From positions 1 through 43,783 of the forward strand of contig SVSZ01000005.1 in assembly GCA_015064025.1 (NCBI GenBank): 43,783 nucleotides of DNA. Direction: 5' to 3'. Shown here piece after piece: positions 36,701 to 43,085 of this stretch. The position numbers were made by a program, and so were the translations under genes. The notes below the pieces were generated by a model that saw nothing but the letters and a program-made list of their open reading frames with translations, had not been told where the DNA came from and searched no databases. Numbering within the stretch: the stretch's first letter is position 1; the number at the start of each line of letters is the position of its first letter. This DNA is from Oscillospiraceae bacterium. Its GTDB lineage: Bacteria > Bacillota > Clostridia > Oscillospirales > CAG-272.

Positions 36701-39700
36701 ATTTCGATTGAGATCGTTTCCCGTCCTGCAGAGCAAGGCGGAAGCGGTGAGCGGTTGGAGCTGATCACAGGTGTCGAGAAGGGTAAGTATCTGAAGGATT
36801 ATCTTTCCATACTTCCGTATGCGCCGCAGGATGGCGGTGATGCTACCAACTACTGGGCATGGCTCAAGAGTGTAACGGATGCGGATAACCCACATCTTGT
36901 CGACTATGTGCATGAGTACGATTTTGCTTGGAGCTTCAACGGTGTGACGTATGAAGAGAGCGCTGAGAATCTCTATCTTACGGAAGCTCTGACGCTTACC
37001 TGGACGTATACGATCGACTATGAGAGCGCGGGGCTTGGCACTGTTGACGGTAGCTATACCGGCGACACCGAGAATGACGACTACGTCATCATTGTGCCCT
37101 CGGATACCAATGACAACTGGGAATTGAAGTGGAACGGTGCTTGGTCGACGAATGCGGAAGTTCCTATGAAGTTCAGAATGTCTGCGGACTTCCTTAGAAA
37201 TGCGTCCCTTGAGGAGCACGGTGTGCGCTTCAGCGCAAGCGACTCCAATGAGAAAATTACACTGTCCGCAGCGCTTCTCGGTAAGCTTTTGGCAAAGGCG
37301 GAAAATGATGAGACGCTGTTCTTAGAGTATACTCCCAATAGTGGAGACCGTAGCTTTGATTTTACTTCAAACAGCGGTGCCGCGTACTATGAACTCGATT
37401 TCCATGATTCCGACGGTGTCATCAAGCTTGGTAATTTCACGACTACGGGTGAGGATCCCGACGTGTTGATTACTCTTCCGTTTGAGAATGCAGTTTCGAA
37501 CACAGGTGGCGTTAAGACCTTCATTTGTGTTGAAGAAGGGACAGGGTATGGCAAGTACGAGATCTTGGCATCCAGTGTGAATGATAAGACGGTTACCTTT
37601 GCCGCACCTCACTTTTCCGCAATTTCGATCGTCAACCAGTATCAGATCAGTATTAAAAAGCCTCATGCTTTGCAGGCAGGCGCTACCTCTTTGACGGCTT
37701 ATCCGTGGAATGAGGATATTGCGACCAACTATCCTATTCTGATCAATTCTACGGACGATAATCTCAACTATTATCCTGCGGGCGCTGAGCTTACGATACA
37801 GTCGTTCTCCGTCATAGCAAACTACAGCTCTAAGATAAAAATCACAAAAACCACTGTTCTGAATAGCAGCTCCGGCGCAGTGTTGGGCGATCTTCCCACG
37901 AGCGGTACCTACACAATGCCTGCACACGCGATTTCTATGCAGTTTGAGTTTGCACCTGTGATCTATTATGTACATTATTATAAGGATAGCTCGCTTCTTG
38001 GAACACTCAGCCGTTCTTATACCGCATACATGGTAGAGAGCCCGGCAGACAAGGCAGCGTTTAAGGCAGAGATTCTGAGCCTTGCAAATCTTGCAAGCCT
38101 TGGCGAGGATTATGCTGATTATACAGCCGAGAACGGTTGGTATTGGGGCGGATTGAACGATGCCCAGATCGGTGTTTCTGACATTACCTTGAATCTTCGC
38201 TGGGAGGATCCGTCACCCGATGATCCCGATGACCCCGACGATCCCGATGATCCCGACAATCCCGACGATCCCGACGATCCCGATGATCCCGATGATCCTG
38301 ACGATCCCGATGGTCCCGATGGTCCCGGCCTTCCCGACATTCCCGAAGGAGATCCGACGGAGAGTAAGATCAAGGTGATCTTCTATGATGAAAAGGGTAA
38401 CCCTGTTAAAGACAAAGACGGTAATGAGTACGTTATGTATCCCATTTCCGTGCTCACAAATCTTTCGGGCTTCCCCACGGTAGAGTCGATTTTTGGTAGC
38501 AATGCAGATCCTGCAAAGATTGCATATTGGGTCAACAAGGCCGACGGAACGCGTATTCCCGACGGATATACCTCTGCACAGTGGCGTGCGCTTGTAGAAA
38601 GCACCGATACTATTGAGGTTTGTTTGACGTATACCTTGCGCTCCTTTGTGATCGGTACGGATGGAAATGCGATCGTGCTCCTTGGGAACACATCGGTAAC
38701 TTCTGCCGTGGTTGGAGCAGAGCTTGTTGTTAAGCTTAAGGGCGGGCTTGATGAAAGGATTCCTACCATATTGATCAAGACGGCATCGGGTGAGACCGTT
38801 GCCAAGGTGATCAATAAGGAGCAGGTGACGATCACAATGCCTGCGGAAGATATCGTGGTTTCCGTGACCTATGCGACTTCTGTCGTTGAGTACGAGGACG
38901 CAGAGGGCAATAAGCAGAGCGCTGTGGAAGGGACCGTTGTTGCCCTGCCTCCGCTTACGCTGACACCCGGTACCTCGATCGATCTCTCCAAGCTCCCGTC
39001 CGAGCTCTTCCTGTCCTCTGTCCAAACAGACAAGGATCAGCTTATTTTGACCTTCTCCTATATTCTCAGAGCCGATTCGGATGCGAAGGCTTTCCTGAAG
39101 GCACTTAACGGCGCTGTTGCGAAGATCGAATATAAGGATAAGTTCATTGTCAACGGTACGGTCTTTGACAGTGCTGAGGAAGCCAAGGCAAGCCTTACGT
39201 CTGATGATGAGTTCAAGGATTGGAGCGAAAAGTATGACAAGAACCTCTATTTTGGCTCTTTTGTTCAGAAGAGTCACTCCTTCCCCTGGATCCTGATCAT
39301 TATTCTTGGCATTCTGCTCTTCTTGATTGCGTTGATCACACTCTTCTACATCCTTTATGTTAAGGGCATTTTGAAGCCTTGCCTCTTCTTGAAGGCAATC
39401 ACCTCGATCGTATCCGTGTTCTTTGCACTTTGCATGGCTCTCGCTGCGGCATGGCTGTGGATCTTGCGCAAATTCGGATATGATGAGCAGAGACTTCTTA
39501 AAAAGTATCCGCTCCTGAAGTCTCGCAAGAAGAATCAGGCTACGCTTGAAGATTCCTTGGATGCATTGAAGAACGTGGATCCCGCATTTGAGAATACCGC
39601 AAGCACGGTGTCTGTTGAACGGATCGCGCAAAAAACGCTTTCTGTTGAGACTGAAATGTATTCCTTCGAGGAAACGACCGAGGAAACGACCGAGGAAACG

Positions 39701-39784
39701 ACCGAGGAAGCAACCGAGGAGACGACCGAGGAAACAACCGAGGAAACAACCGAGAAAACGACCGAGGAAACAACCGAGGAATAA
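30740..39784 (+). CDS. Giant secreted, membrane-anchored repeat protein (about 3,014 residues)
   Basis: The start ATG at 30740 has ACGGAGG 6 nt upstream and begins a signal peptide (MKKFRRILAMILAIVTVLTV... cut near VFA-DT). A Thr/Asn-rich linker follows. From about 30900 to 34450 the protein is helical and acidic, with repeats such as LLPYIDMEQ and LLASDLIS. From 34480 to 37030 come nine beta modules of 72-109 residues, each closing with a variant of LTLTWKHYYKV; they look like diverged InlB-B/Flg_new repeats. Next are a further beta domain, an Asp-Pro linker (38216-38330), two more InlB-like modules (TMPAEDIVVSVTY), two TM segments (39283-39465), a basic stretch and an EETT repeat tail. No LPXTG sorting signal is present, so it is anchored by TMs. 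It is probably an adhesin or cell-envelope scaffold; that is inference. The frame is open throughout. Confidence 0.88.
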   Translation: MKKFRRILAMILAIVTVLTVTPLSVFADTWLGTETENTTNTDTNTTSTHVTLTVDPEVLISYIKSGDREGLLSGISFDGLRDILTKEELTEIFPEKEIQKIADILLGELELEFLMQYINVDELLAGMDMTALIEAIKEIENLEDYVKNYDKLMSYLDDGDLLGVVDCVNTDALIKDHSDKLLPLALELGADELAKLVDLELLIEKEIVDFSTVLNETYLKSITFDTLYKDYVDEGKLIEYVNSNFESLGKQLISYVDEEELRELFLIPEERHQFEPYIQFSELQALIVQKEIENNLTSAELLNYFEKPKLFALVKGLDYTKFDPFVDEDRAREIITATLDDSDSSNDLIAPSKLLPYIDMEQSVFYMEELLASDLISDKLIGALLDGDAIGFTGVNEERVKEIFVESVENGDPLIAPEKLVDYVVDYDFDALMNSTLVTDSILEELVNENAVDPNTKEVLDAAKAETILLNRIGAAKLVPYVTSFKTAELLASDLITTRVVQTLRNDSSAINNFESCVDKTKAKDIIASSLANEDETDDLVNAEDLLPYIDMEQCYIKDMTALMQSDLITDEVYTALIVADEPAINFIGMTKAENPPISMYDLYHSDAIDIVKMLDHEPPFITLEEIEEVISFEKMLLGDPEEGLSPIDKDLILGTHQIFHPEDMIKTSDDDEGLFSLEVLAANEILKLQKLVDDAPNGYSDLVDVAELKRQINALGDKSALIDCIPDKEAVVRKIGPKKALNATGLGYGVLIEKYVTDRTAFFEALGIEDLISEIQAAGELETIFDVEGLINKIGVAKLLKMVDVLELFDQLRENGGLKEIVKAIDYETYLAVLNYALSILEKNICKIKINGTEITEKDGNLLSFKTATLVDLLMDDVLPELDDIINMGDDGKVFSASVSLTYASEETNGEEKTKEIVFDAVLGSGVERVRNAAKRFKELIEKYLKQDFTDGILTLDIRMPSKFASAIRVALEKLSAEGDPELEKLKNDILDLYDANANDVTAFIDGLTLEQFVALMEAIDASRFDDAYGEVITNDYVQTLLEYIKEKTGYDFTNLTPADLLIKAGELPTLESLCDKIETKLDREIEAFDRLPDEDPVEVLEKLAAKAGLDVDLKKLLEDAAASEDPLKTLYESATELVANAGDAYEAVSSRVVRGLNKLLSSKYGAKLAGVRLIDLYDGEGVFKYAKSISYDPLNVIERLVDKGISLLGKKLDEEKLAEVSNLFLSYFESDGELKLGVDVTLRTTDLYRIDFYEHVDGKLVPIRSAFLPAGTDLALVQPYETDSLHQFIGWEDTRTGDIYQKMPDNDVEVVARVDDNTYYVYFYTLDGTRLEDVISVTAGDKLADYTDRMEEIVRNYLVESNASEDIAAIDWLVYSEDGKHTPFDAWSTPVGSAMMLTWKHYYNVKIVNPLDSSATISFPVPAGTPLREFEKYAEMVGFTGFEEGRITWILPDDKIFSPNTPVNDNLTLTWSASYKVTLKDGNGQEIGYVSIPYGYSLAAYMSDLRQLVKDAVVNDPDDACIEFYKDGVLLTETELGTPVSSDLTLTWKHYYKVTVIKPGTVNAALGEPIKLLAGSDLASLKATIDARVIALNSNLNASNVVWLQGTDEFNFDTKIDKNITLTWKIEFHVTLIDPADPSNPIKVIPLDEGKALGEILEDMNSAVKGLQKYSQLELTQDNIKWYDYATSQKVASYEVPTEDRTLFWRIFFTIKVVDRNGDQISDLNFPLELDEKLTSADVAKIETKVLAHIRTTDPFVQPGDIVYKVGNQEFKEEDWYTAPKKDLTISFEYKTYHAVTIQDAAGNPVHTEGALAGFKLSDAQVHTIKNKIRGKLGLSEEQLPDKDIILTKPANGAYADFDPTSDASVITEPITLSWRIAEYYDVDVVYFDETAQEWISKVYTVREGFSLKTWDVNGWNAVGGQERSVYDAMESYRYGITGDPAPFYAYFWAEINSANEISETNYDANAEVENDLRLTWVHKYNDVLISIEIVSRPAEQGGSGERLELITGVEKGKYLKDYLSILPYAPQDGGDATNYWAWLKSVTDADNPHLVDYVHEYDFAWSFNGVTYEESAENLYLTEALTLTWTYTIDYESAGLGTVDGSYTGDTENDDYVIIVPSDTNDNWELKWNGAWSTNAEVPMKFRMSADFLRNASLEEHGVRFSASDSNEKITLSAALLGKLLAKAENDETLFLEYTPNSGDRSFDFTSNSGAAYYELDFHDSDGVIKLGNFTTTGEDPDVLITLPFENAVSNTGGVKTFICVEEGTGYGKYEILASSVNDKTVTFAAPHFSAISIVNQYQISIKKPHALQAGATSLTAYPWNEDIATNYPILINSTDDNLNYYPAGAELTIQSFSVIANYSSKIKITKTTVLNSSSGAVLGDLPTSGTYTMPAHAISMQFEFAPVIYYVHYYKDSSLLGTLSRSYTAYMVESPADKAAFKAEILSLANLASLGEDYADYTAENGWYWGGLNDAQIGVSDITLNLRWEDPSPDDPDDPDDPDDPDNPDDPDDPDDPDDPDDPDGPDGPGLPDIPEGDPTESKIKVIFYDEKGNPVKDKDGNEYVMYPISVLTNLSGFPTVESIFGSNADPAKIAYWVNKADGTRIPDGYTSAQWRALVESTDTIEVCLTYTLRSFVIGTDGNAIVLLGNTSVTSAVVGAELVVKLKGGLDERIPTILIKTASGETVAKVINKEQVTITMPAEDIVVSVTYATSVVEYEDAEGNKQSAVEGTVVALPPLTLTPGTSIDLSKLPSELFLSSVQTDKDQLILTFSYILRADSDAKAFLKALNGAVAKIEYKDKFIVNGTVFDSAEEAKASLTSDDEFKDWSEKYDKNLYFGSFVQKSHSFPWILIIILGILLFLIALITLFYILYVKGILKPCLFLKAITSIVSVFFALCMALAAAWLWILRKFGYDEQRLLKKYPLLKSRKKNQATLEDSLDALKNVDPAFENTASTVSVERIAQKTLSVETEMYSFEETTEETTEETTEEATEETTEETTEETTEKTTEETTEE
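31795..32480 (+). repeat. Helical repeat units in the giant protein
   Basis: At least four units start LLPYIDMEQ (about 31798), KLVDYVVDY (about 31997), KLVPYVTSF (about 32168) and DLLPYIDMEQ (about 32376). Each is followed by a segment like LLASDLISDKL and then a variable linker. Spacing is 57-70 residues. They are repeats at protein level, and the DNA has diverged. Confidence 0.65.
34480..37030 (+). repeat. Nine variant InlB-B/Flg_new-like modules
   Basis: The module boundary motif (L/I)TLTW...Y-x-V recurs at about 34931, 35146, 35378, 35605, 35848, 36097, 36358, 36664 and 36990, giving modules of about 72 to 109 residues. Module length rises toward the C-terminal side. Not identical at DNA level. 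Confidence 0.65.
38216..38330 (+). repeat. Asp-Pro tandem repeat linker (9-bp units)
   Basis: About a dozen copies of a 9-bp unit like CCCGATGAT encode Pro-Asp-Asp repeats, ending in PDGPDGPGLP. An extended, acidic linker of the kind found in cell-wall-spanning regions. Confidence 0.9.
39667..39781 (+). repeat. 12-bp tandem repeats encoding an EETT tail
   Basis: Nine copies of GAGGAAACRACC with few changes (one EEAT, one EKTT), ending in Glu-Glu-stop. Unit length is a multiple of three, so copy-number change would keep frame. Confidence 0.92.
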
Positions 39785-39829
39785 GCTCTGAAAAAGAGAT
39801 GCTAAACCCATGAAAATATGGGAAACCCG

Positions 39830-39856
39830 GGGGTGCCGCGATTTTTGCGGCACCCC
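39830..39856 (+). terminator. GC-rich hairpin after the giant gene, no U tract
   Basis: GGGGTGCCGC / GCGGCACCCC, 10 bp, 7-nt loop, followed by ATATGAAATG rather than a T run. A CCCAT/ATGGG stem sits just before it. Possibly a leaky terminator or a 3' stabiliser, since the next gene has no promoter of its own that I can see. Confidence 0.55.
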
Positions 39857-39885
39857 ATATGAAATGTTGATCATTGGATGAAGAT

Positions 39886-40611
39886 ATGAAATTTTCACAG
39901 CATTATACCGTTAAATGGCACGATACAGATCTGAACCGATGTGTCACCCCCTCGGCAATTCTTATGTACATGCAGGAAACGGCAGGAGAACATCTCAAAT
40001 CGCTTCTTTTTTCCATGGACGAGCTTCGCGATAGGATGGGACTGGCTTTTCTTTTGAGCAGTATCTCCATTTATATACACGAGCCGCTCTATGCCGATGA
40101 TGAGATCGACGTGCAGACGTGGGTTTGCGAAAGCAGAGGGCTATCCTATAACCGTTGCTTCTGTATTCTTCGCGACGGGAAAACGATTGCCGAAGCGAGC
40201 TCGGTGTGGGGGTTGTTGGATATTGCCAATCACCGCTTGTTGAAGGCGGATGAATCTCCGTTTAAGGCAGAGCCTGAGGCGCCCTGCCAACTGCCGTTAC
40301 CAAGACGTCTTCAGGTGTTGCGCACCGAGGACATGGAGGAGGCGGGAGATCGACGCATTGTGTATTCGGATATCGATTATAACGGGCACATGAACAACAC
40401 ACATTATCCCAATCTTTTGTGTGATTTTACCCCGGACATCTGCAAGCGCCGTGTCAAGGGCTTGATGCTTTCCTTCTTACATGAGGCGGCGTACGGCCAC
40501 ACACTGCGCGTCTATCGCGGAGAAAGCGCGGACGGTTTGCGTTTTCGAATCGTTGATGCGGACGGCACGCTTTGTACGGAGGCTTTACTTTGTACAGAGG
40601 AAATACAATAA
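39886..40611 (+). CDS. Acyl-ACP thioesterase
   Basis: 241 residues, two hot-dog domains. The first begins FSQHYTVKWHDTDLNRCVTPSAILMYMQETAGEHL. The second holds VYSDIDYNGHMNNTHYPNLL, with the Asn/His catalytic region of the plant FatA/FatB-like family found in Firmicutes. It releases free fatty acids from acyl-ACP and so can set membrane chain length. The ATG at 39886 is preferred to the TTG at 39874; both have only a weak SD. It follows the giant gene by 101 bp with a GC-rich hairpin between, and ends in a strong terminator. Confidence 0.88.
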   Translation: MKFSQHYTVKWHDTDLNRCVTPSAILMYMQETAGEHLKSLLFSMDELRDRMGLAFLLSSISIYIHEPLYADDEIDVQTWVCESRGLSYNRCFCILRDGKTIAEASSVWGLLDIANHRLLKADESPFKAEPEAPCQLPLPRRLQVLRTEDMEEAGDRRIVYSDIDYNGHMNNTHYPNLLCDFTPDICKRRVKGLMLSFLHEAAYGHTLRVYRGESADGLRFRIVDADGTLCTEALLCTEEIQ

Positions 40612-40654
40612 AAAAAGTAACCCAAATGCGTTTGGGTTACTTTTTTATTGTATC
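40603..40654 (+). terminator. Long perfect terminator hairpin after the thioesterase
   Basis: AAAAAAGTAACCCAAA-TGCG-TTTGGGTTACTTTTTT, a perfect 16-bp core. It extends outward through ATACAATA/TATTGTAT with one extra A, so it includes the last codon and stop of the gene. Confidence 0.92.
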
Positions 40655-40715
40655 GCGAAAACCCCGCCATAGTGGCGGGGTTCAAAAAAGGGTATTGCCG
40701 ATAAGGAGAAGTGAA

Positions 40716-40781
40716 ATGAGAAAAAGGGGTAGCATGTTTTTGATGAAGAGCCCTCCTCCGGGAGGAGGGGGGTCACGGTGA
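40716..40781 (+). CDS. Possible 21-residue peptide or gene remnant with strong SD
   Basis: AAGGAG lies 6 nt before an ATG that reads MRKRGSMFLMKSPPPGGGGSR and stops. The last ten residues come from the palindromic repeat, so this is more likely the start of a former gene cut by a repeat than a real peptide gene. Confidence 0.25.
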   Translation: MRKRGSMFLMKSPPPGGGGSR

Positions 40782-41022
40782 AACCGTGACGGGGAGGAGC
40801 CCGCGCGACTGTGAGTACGCACACCCAAGCGGTGTGTCATTTTGTTTCTACACGCAGGCTCCTTCTGTCATTTTGCAAGCAAAATGCCACCTCCCTCTCG
40901 GAGGGAGGCTCAATAGCAACCCGTTTACGGGTTGCAAGTATCCGTTGCATGGCTGGCAGGCCAATCTCAAGCACACTTGTGTGCAGCCGGTATCGGGTAG
41001 GGCTATGCCCGAAAATGAAATA

Positions 41023-41041
41023 CCACCCGCTATGCGGGTGG
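41023..41041 (-). terminator. Hairpin terminator of the DapA-family gene
   Basis: CCACCCGC-TAT-GCGGGTGG, a perfect 8-bp stem; on the minus strand followed by TATTTCATTTTC, 8 bp past the stop at 41049. Confidence 0.65.
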
Positions 41042-41048
41042 ATATTTA

Positions 41049-41978
41049 TTATGATTTCAGAAGTGCTTCAAAATGATCTGTGGCAAGCTTCATCTGCTTC
41101 ATACAGCTTTTGGCGTAGTCGGTAAGCTCGCGGCTTTCTCTGTTTCTTGCGATGTTCTCTGTAGGAAGGCCGCATAGGTTCATATGGTACTTCGCGGTCA
41201 AGGGGTAGGGAAGTCCTACCTCGGTAAAGCCGAAGGTGCCGATGACGGATTGGATGAGCTCAGCACGAGCGGGCTCTTTATCAAAGCTCTTGCCGAGCCA
41301 TGCGTAGAGTGCGGGGTGAAAATTACACATAATACCGCAATATCCGTCGCCACCGCTCCGCATGCTTTCAAGAAGCGTTTGGCAGTTGGCGTTGAGAAGC
41401 TTGAAATGGCTCCCCTTAAGCTGCTTACAGCGCTCCGCGATGAGAGCCGCGTCACAGCACGTGTCCTTCATATAGTAGAATCTTCCTGTAGAGAGACACC
41501 AGTCGAGAATACGTGGCGTGACGAGACGTTTGTAAGGATGCGGACACTCGTAGAGCCCAAGCTTTATATCCCCCGGAAGTCTTTCGAGCAGTCGCTCTGC
41601 ATTTTGAATAAAGACGTCATCCCCACGGTTTTCCGGGTCGAGGCGGTTTGTGATCAGGATCAGTGCGTCGGTGCCGGAGGCTGCAATAGCACAAAGCTCC
41701 TCTACTTGTTCATCGAAGCCATCGCTTGTGTGACCCGAGGAAACAACCGTAAATTTTCTGTTGTGCGCTCTTTCAAGCTCCTTGGCACGTGCGTATACCG
41801 TACGGTTGAGCGCAACCTTTTCTTCAAGGGAAAGATAGAAGATCTCGCTGGACTGACAAACGGCAAATATGCCGTCAAGTCCGTTTTCAAAATACCAGTC
41901 TACGTATTTTTTTGCGGTTTCAAGATCCACACTGCCGTCCTTTTTGTAGGGGGTGATCATTGTTGTAAGAATTTCCAT
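41049..41978 (-). CDS. DapA/NanA-family aldolase or lyase
   Basis: 309 residues, TIM-barrel class I aldolase family (dihydrodipicolinate synthase, N-acetylneuraminate lyase, KDG aldolase). The Schiff-base Lys171 is in RFYYMKDTCCD and the catalytic Tyr143 in GLYECPHPYK. The usual GTTGE loop is replaced by VCQSSEIFYLSLEEK, seen in sugar-acid lyase-like members rather than true DapA, so lysine synthesis is unlikely. The ATG at 41978 has GGAGGCAACGT upstream; the longer ORF start has none. Divergent from an AraC regulator 161 bp away, which suggests an inducible sugar-acid or sialic-acid-like pathway. Confidence 0.82.
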   Translation of the reverse strand: MEILTTMITPYKKDGSVDLETAKKYVDWYFENGLDGIFAVCQSSEIFYLSLEEKVALNRTVYARAKELERAHNRKFTVVSSGHTSDGFDEQVEELCAIAASGTDALILITNRLDPENRGDDVFIQNAERLLERLPGDIKLGLYECPHPYKRLVTPRILDWCLSTGRFYYMKDTCCDAALIAERCKQLKGSHFKLLNANCQTLLESMRSGGDGYCGIMCNFHPALYAWLGKSFDKEPARAELIQSVIGTFGFTEVGLPYPLTAKYHMNLCGLPTENIARNRESRELTDYAKSCMKQMKLATDHFEALLKS

Positions 41979-42009
41979 ACGTTGCCTCCGATTCGAATGT
42001 GCTACGTTC

Positions 42010-42038
42010 ATTGTATCAAAGAAGAGGCGAATAAGCAA
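42010..42038 (-). promoter_or_regulatory. Promoter of the DapA-family gene
   Basis: On the minus strand TTGCTT (42033-42038), 17-nt spacer, TACAAT (42010-42015). Confidence 0.65.
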
Positions 42039-42080
42039 TTCCATGGGAAGACATTTTTTTATGAAATACGGACATTTTTA

Positions 42081-42109
42081 TTGCAAGATTTCAAAAAGCG
42101 TGGTATACT
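42081..42109 (+). promoter_or_regulatory. Promoter of the second AraC regulator
   Basis: TTGCAA (42081-42086), 17-nt spacer, TATACT (42104-42109), about 30 nt before the regulator ATG. The two divergent -35 boxes are only 42 bp apart, close enough for one bound regulator to affect both. Confidence 0.72.
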
Positions 42110-42139
42110 GAATATGAAAAGATCGTTTCGGAGGCAAAT

Positions 42140-42970
42140 ATGCACATTGTTTATCGCCAAAAAACAGGAGAAGGCTTCCTTGAAAGCGTCGGCATTTTTT
42201 CAGCATGCGTAAAGCAGATTGATCTTGAAAGAGATGTCCGACGCACAACGAAAAAAGAGCACTATCACACAAGTTATGAGCTCCACATCATTGAAAAAGG
42301 CACGCAGAGCTATACGGTGGATGATGTGGAATATACGTTGAGGGACGGCTGCTTTTTGCTTCTGCCACCGCGAAAAAGACATTGCGCCAAAAGCTTTGCA
42401 CCGCATACGAAAAAGGTCTCTTTTACGTTTGAGCTGCTTGATGGAGAAATGCTTTCGGAAATGAAAGACGTTTTGTTCGGAACACTTGACGAAGAGGCAC
42501 GGGAGTGCATTGCGCGCTTCATTTCGGAAAGGCGGCAAAAGGATGGTTTTGCGGATCGCATGCTTGCGTGCTTTGTTTTCGAAAGCATTGTTCGTATTTT
42601 ACGCCTTTGCGGCGTGACGGGAAACACAGAAAAGGGAGCCGCTGAGGAAGAAGACATACGACTTACTATGGCAAAGCAATATATTTCGGATAATATTGAA
42701 TTTGCTCCCACCATTTCCGAGATCGCGGATTACTGCCATTTGAGCACTAAGCAGCTGTCGCGCATCTTTTGCGACGGTGAGGGAATTACACCGACAGAAT
42801 ACATACGCAGCCAAAGGATCGAGCGGATACAGACGTTGTTGGTGGAAAGTGAGCTTGCGCTTTCAAAGATCAGTGAGCTCATGCATTTTCCCAACGAATA
42901 CTATTTCAATACTTTTTTCAAGCGCCTTGCGGGGATGCCTCCGGGAGAATATAGAAAAATGCGCGGATGA
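42140..42970 (+). CDS. AraC-family transcription regulator
   Basis: 276 residues. N-terminal cupin sensor (EHYHTSYELHIIEKGTQSYTVDD, then LRDGCFLLLPPRKRHCAK) and a C-terminal double HTH (PTISEIADYCHLSTKQLSRIFCDGEGITPTEYIRSQR, and ISELMHFPNEYYFNTFFKRLAGMPPGEYRK). Divergent from the DapA-family gene, so probably its activator in response to a sugar or sugar acid. CGGAGG lies about 9 nt upstream of the ATG. Ends at a strong terminator. Confidence 0.88.
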   Translation: MHIVYRQKTGEGFLESVGIFSACVKQIDLERDVRRTTKKEHYHTSYELHIIEKGTQSYTVDDVEYTLRDGCFLLLPPRKRHCAKSFAPHTKKVSFTFELLDGEMLSEMKDVLFGTLDEEARECIARFISERRQKDGFADRMLACFVFESIVRILRLCGVTGNTEKGAAEEEDIRLTMAKQYISDNIEFAPTISEIADYCHLSTKQLSRIFCDGEGITPTEYIRSQRIERIQTLLVESELALSKISELMHFPNEYYFNTFFKRLAGMPPGEYRKMRG

Positions 42971-42973
42971 AAG

Positions 42974-43016
42974 AGATGAGGAAGATTCCAAAAAGAATCG
43001 ATCCTCATCTTTTTTA
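42974..43016 (+). terminator. Terminator after the AraC gene
   Basis: AGATGAGGA / TCCTCATCT with an inner ATTC/GAAT stem, followed by TTTTT. Directly after the stop codon. Confidence 0.9.
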
Positions 43017-43085
43017 ATGTTTGAACGGTATGAAATATTTGCGTTTTTTGTGATAAACTAATAAAAAGAAAGAGAGGTATACAAA

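Larger units (their letters stand above)
40612..41048. repeat. Intergenic hairpin cluster (palindromic repeat region)
   Basis: 437 bp without a credible gene but with a string of hairpins after the terminator: AACCCCGCC (40660-40682), CCCTCCTCC (40751-40769), GTCACGGT (40772-40790), CACACC (40820-40836), CATTTTGC (40869-40886), CCTCCCTC (40890-40908), GCAACCCG (40916-40935), GCACAC (40971-40984), GGGC (41000-41010), CCACCCGC (41023-41041). The CTCC/GGAG and GTCACGGTGAAACCGTGAC blocks resemble interspersed palindromic repeats common in Oscillospirales genomes (from memory). ORFs predicted here are artefacts of the repeats. Confidence 0.75.

Noticed and set aside
38213-39898. 561-residue minus-strand ORF
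   Set aside because: Antisense to the Asp-Pro and EETT repeats, which by their composition leave the opposite strand open (GIIGIVGIVG, FLGRFLGCF patterns).
40655-41048. CRISPR array
   Set aside because: The hairpins differ from each other, there is no constant repeat or spacer length, and no cas genes are nearby.
40786-41125. ORFs of 96 and 104 residues
   Set aside because: Made from palindromic repeats, no SD, no protein-like pattern.
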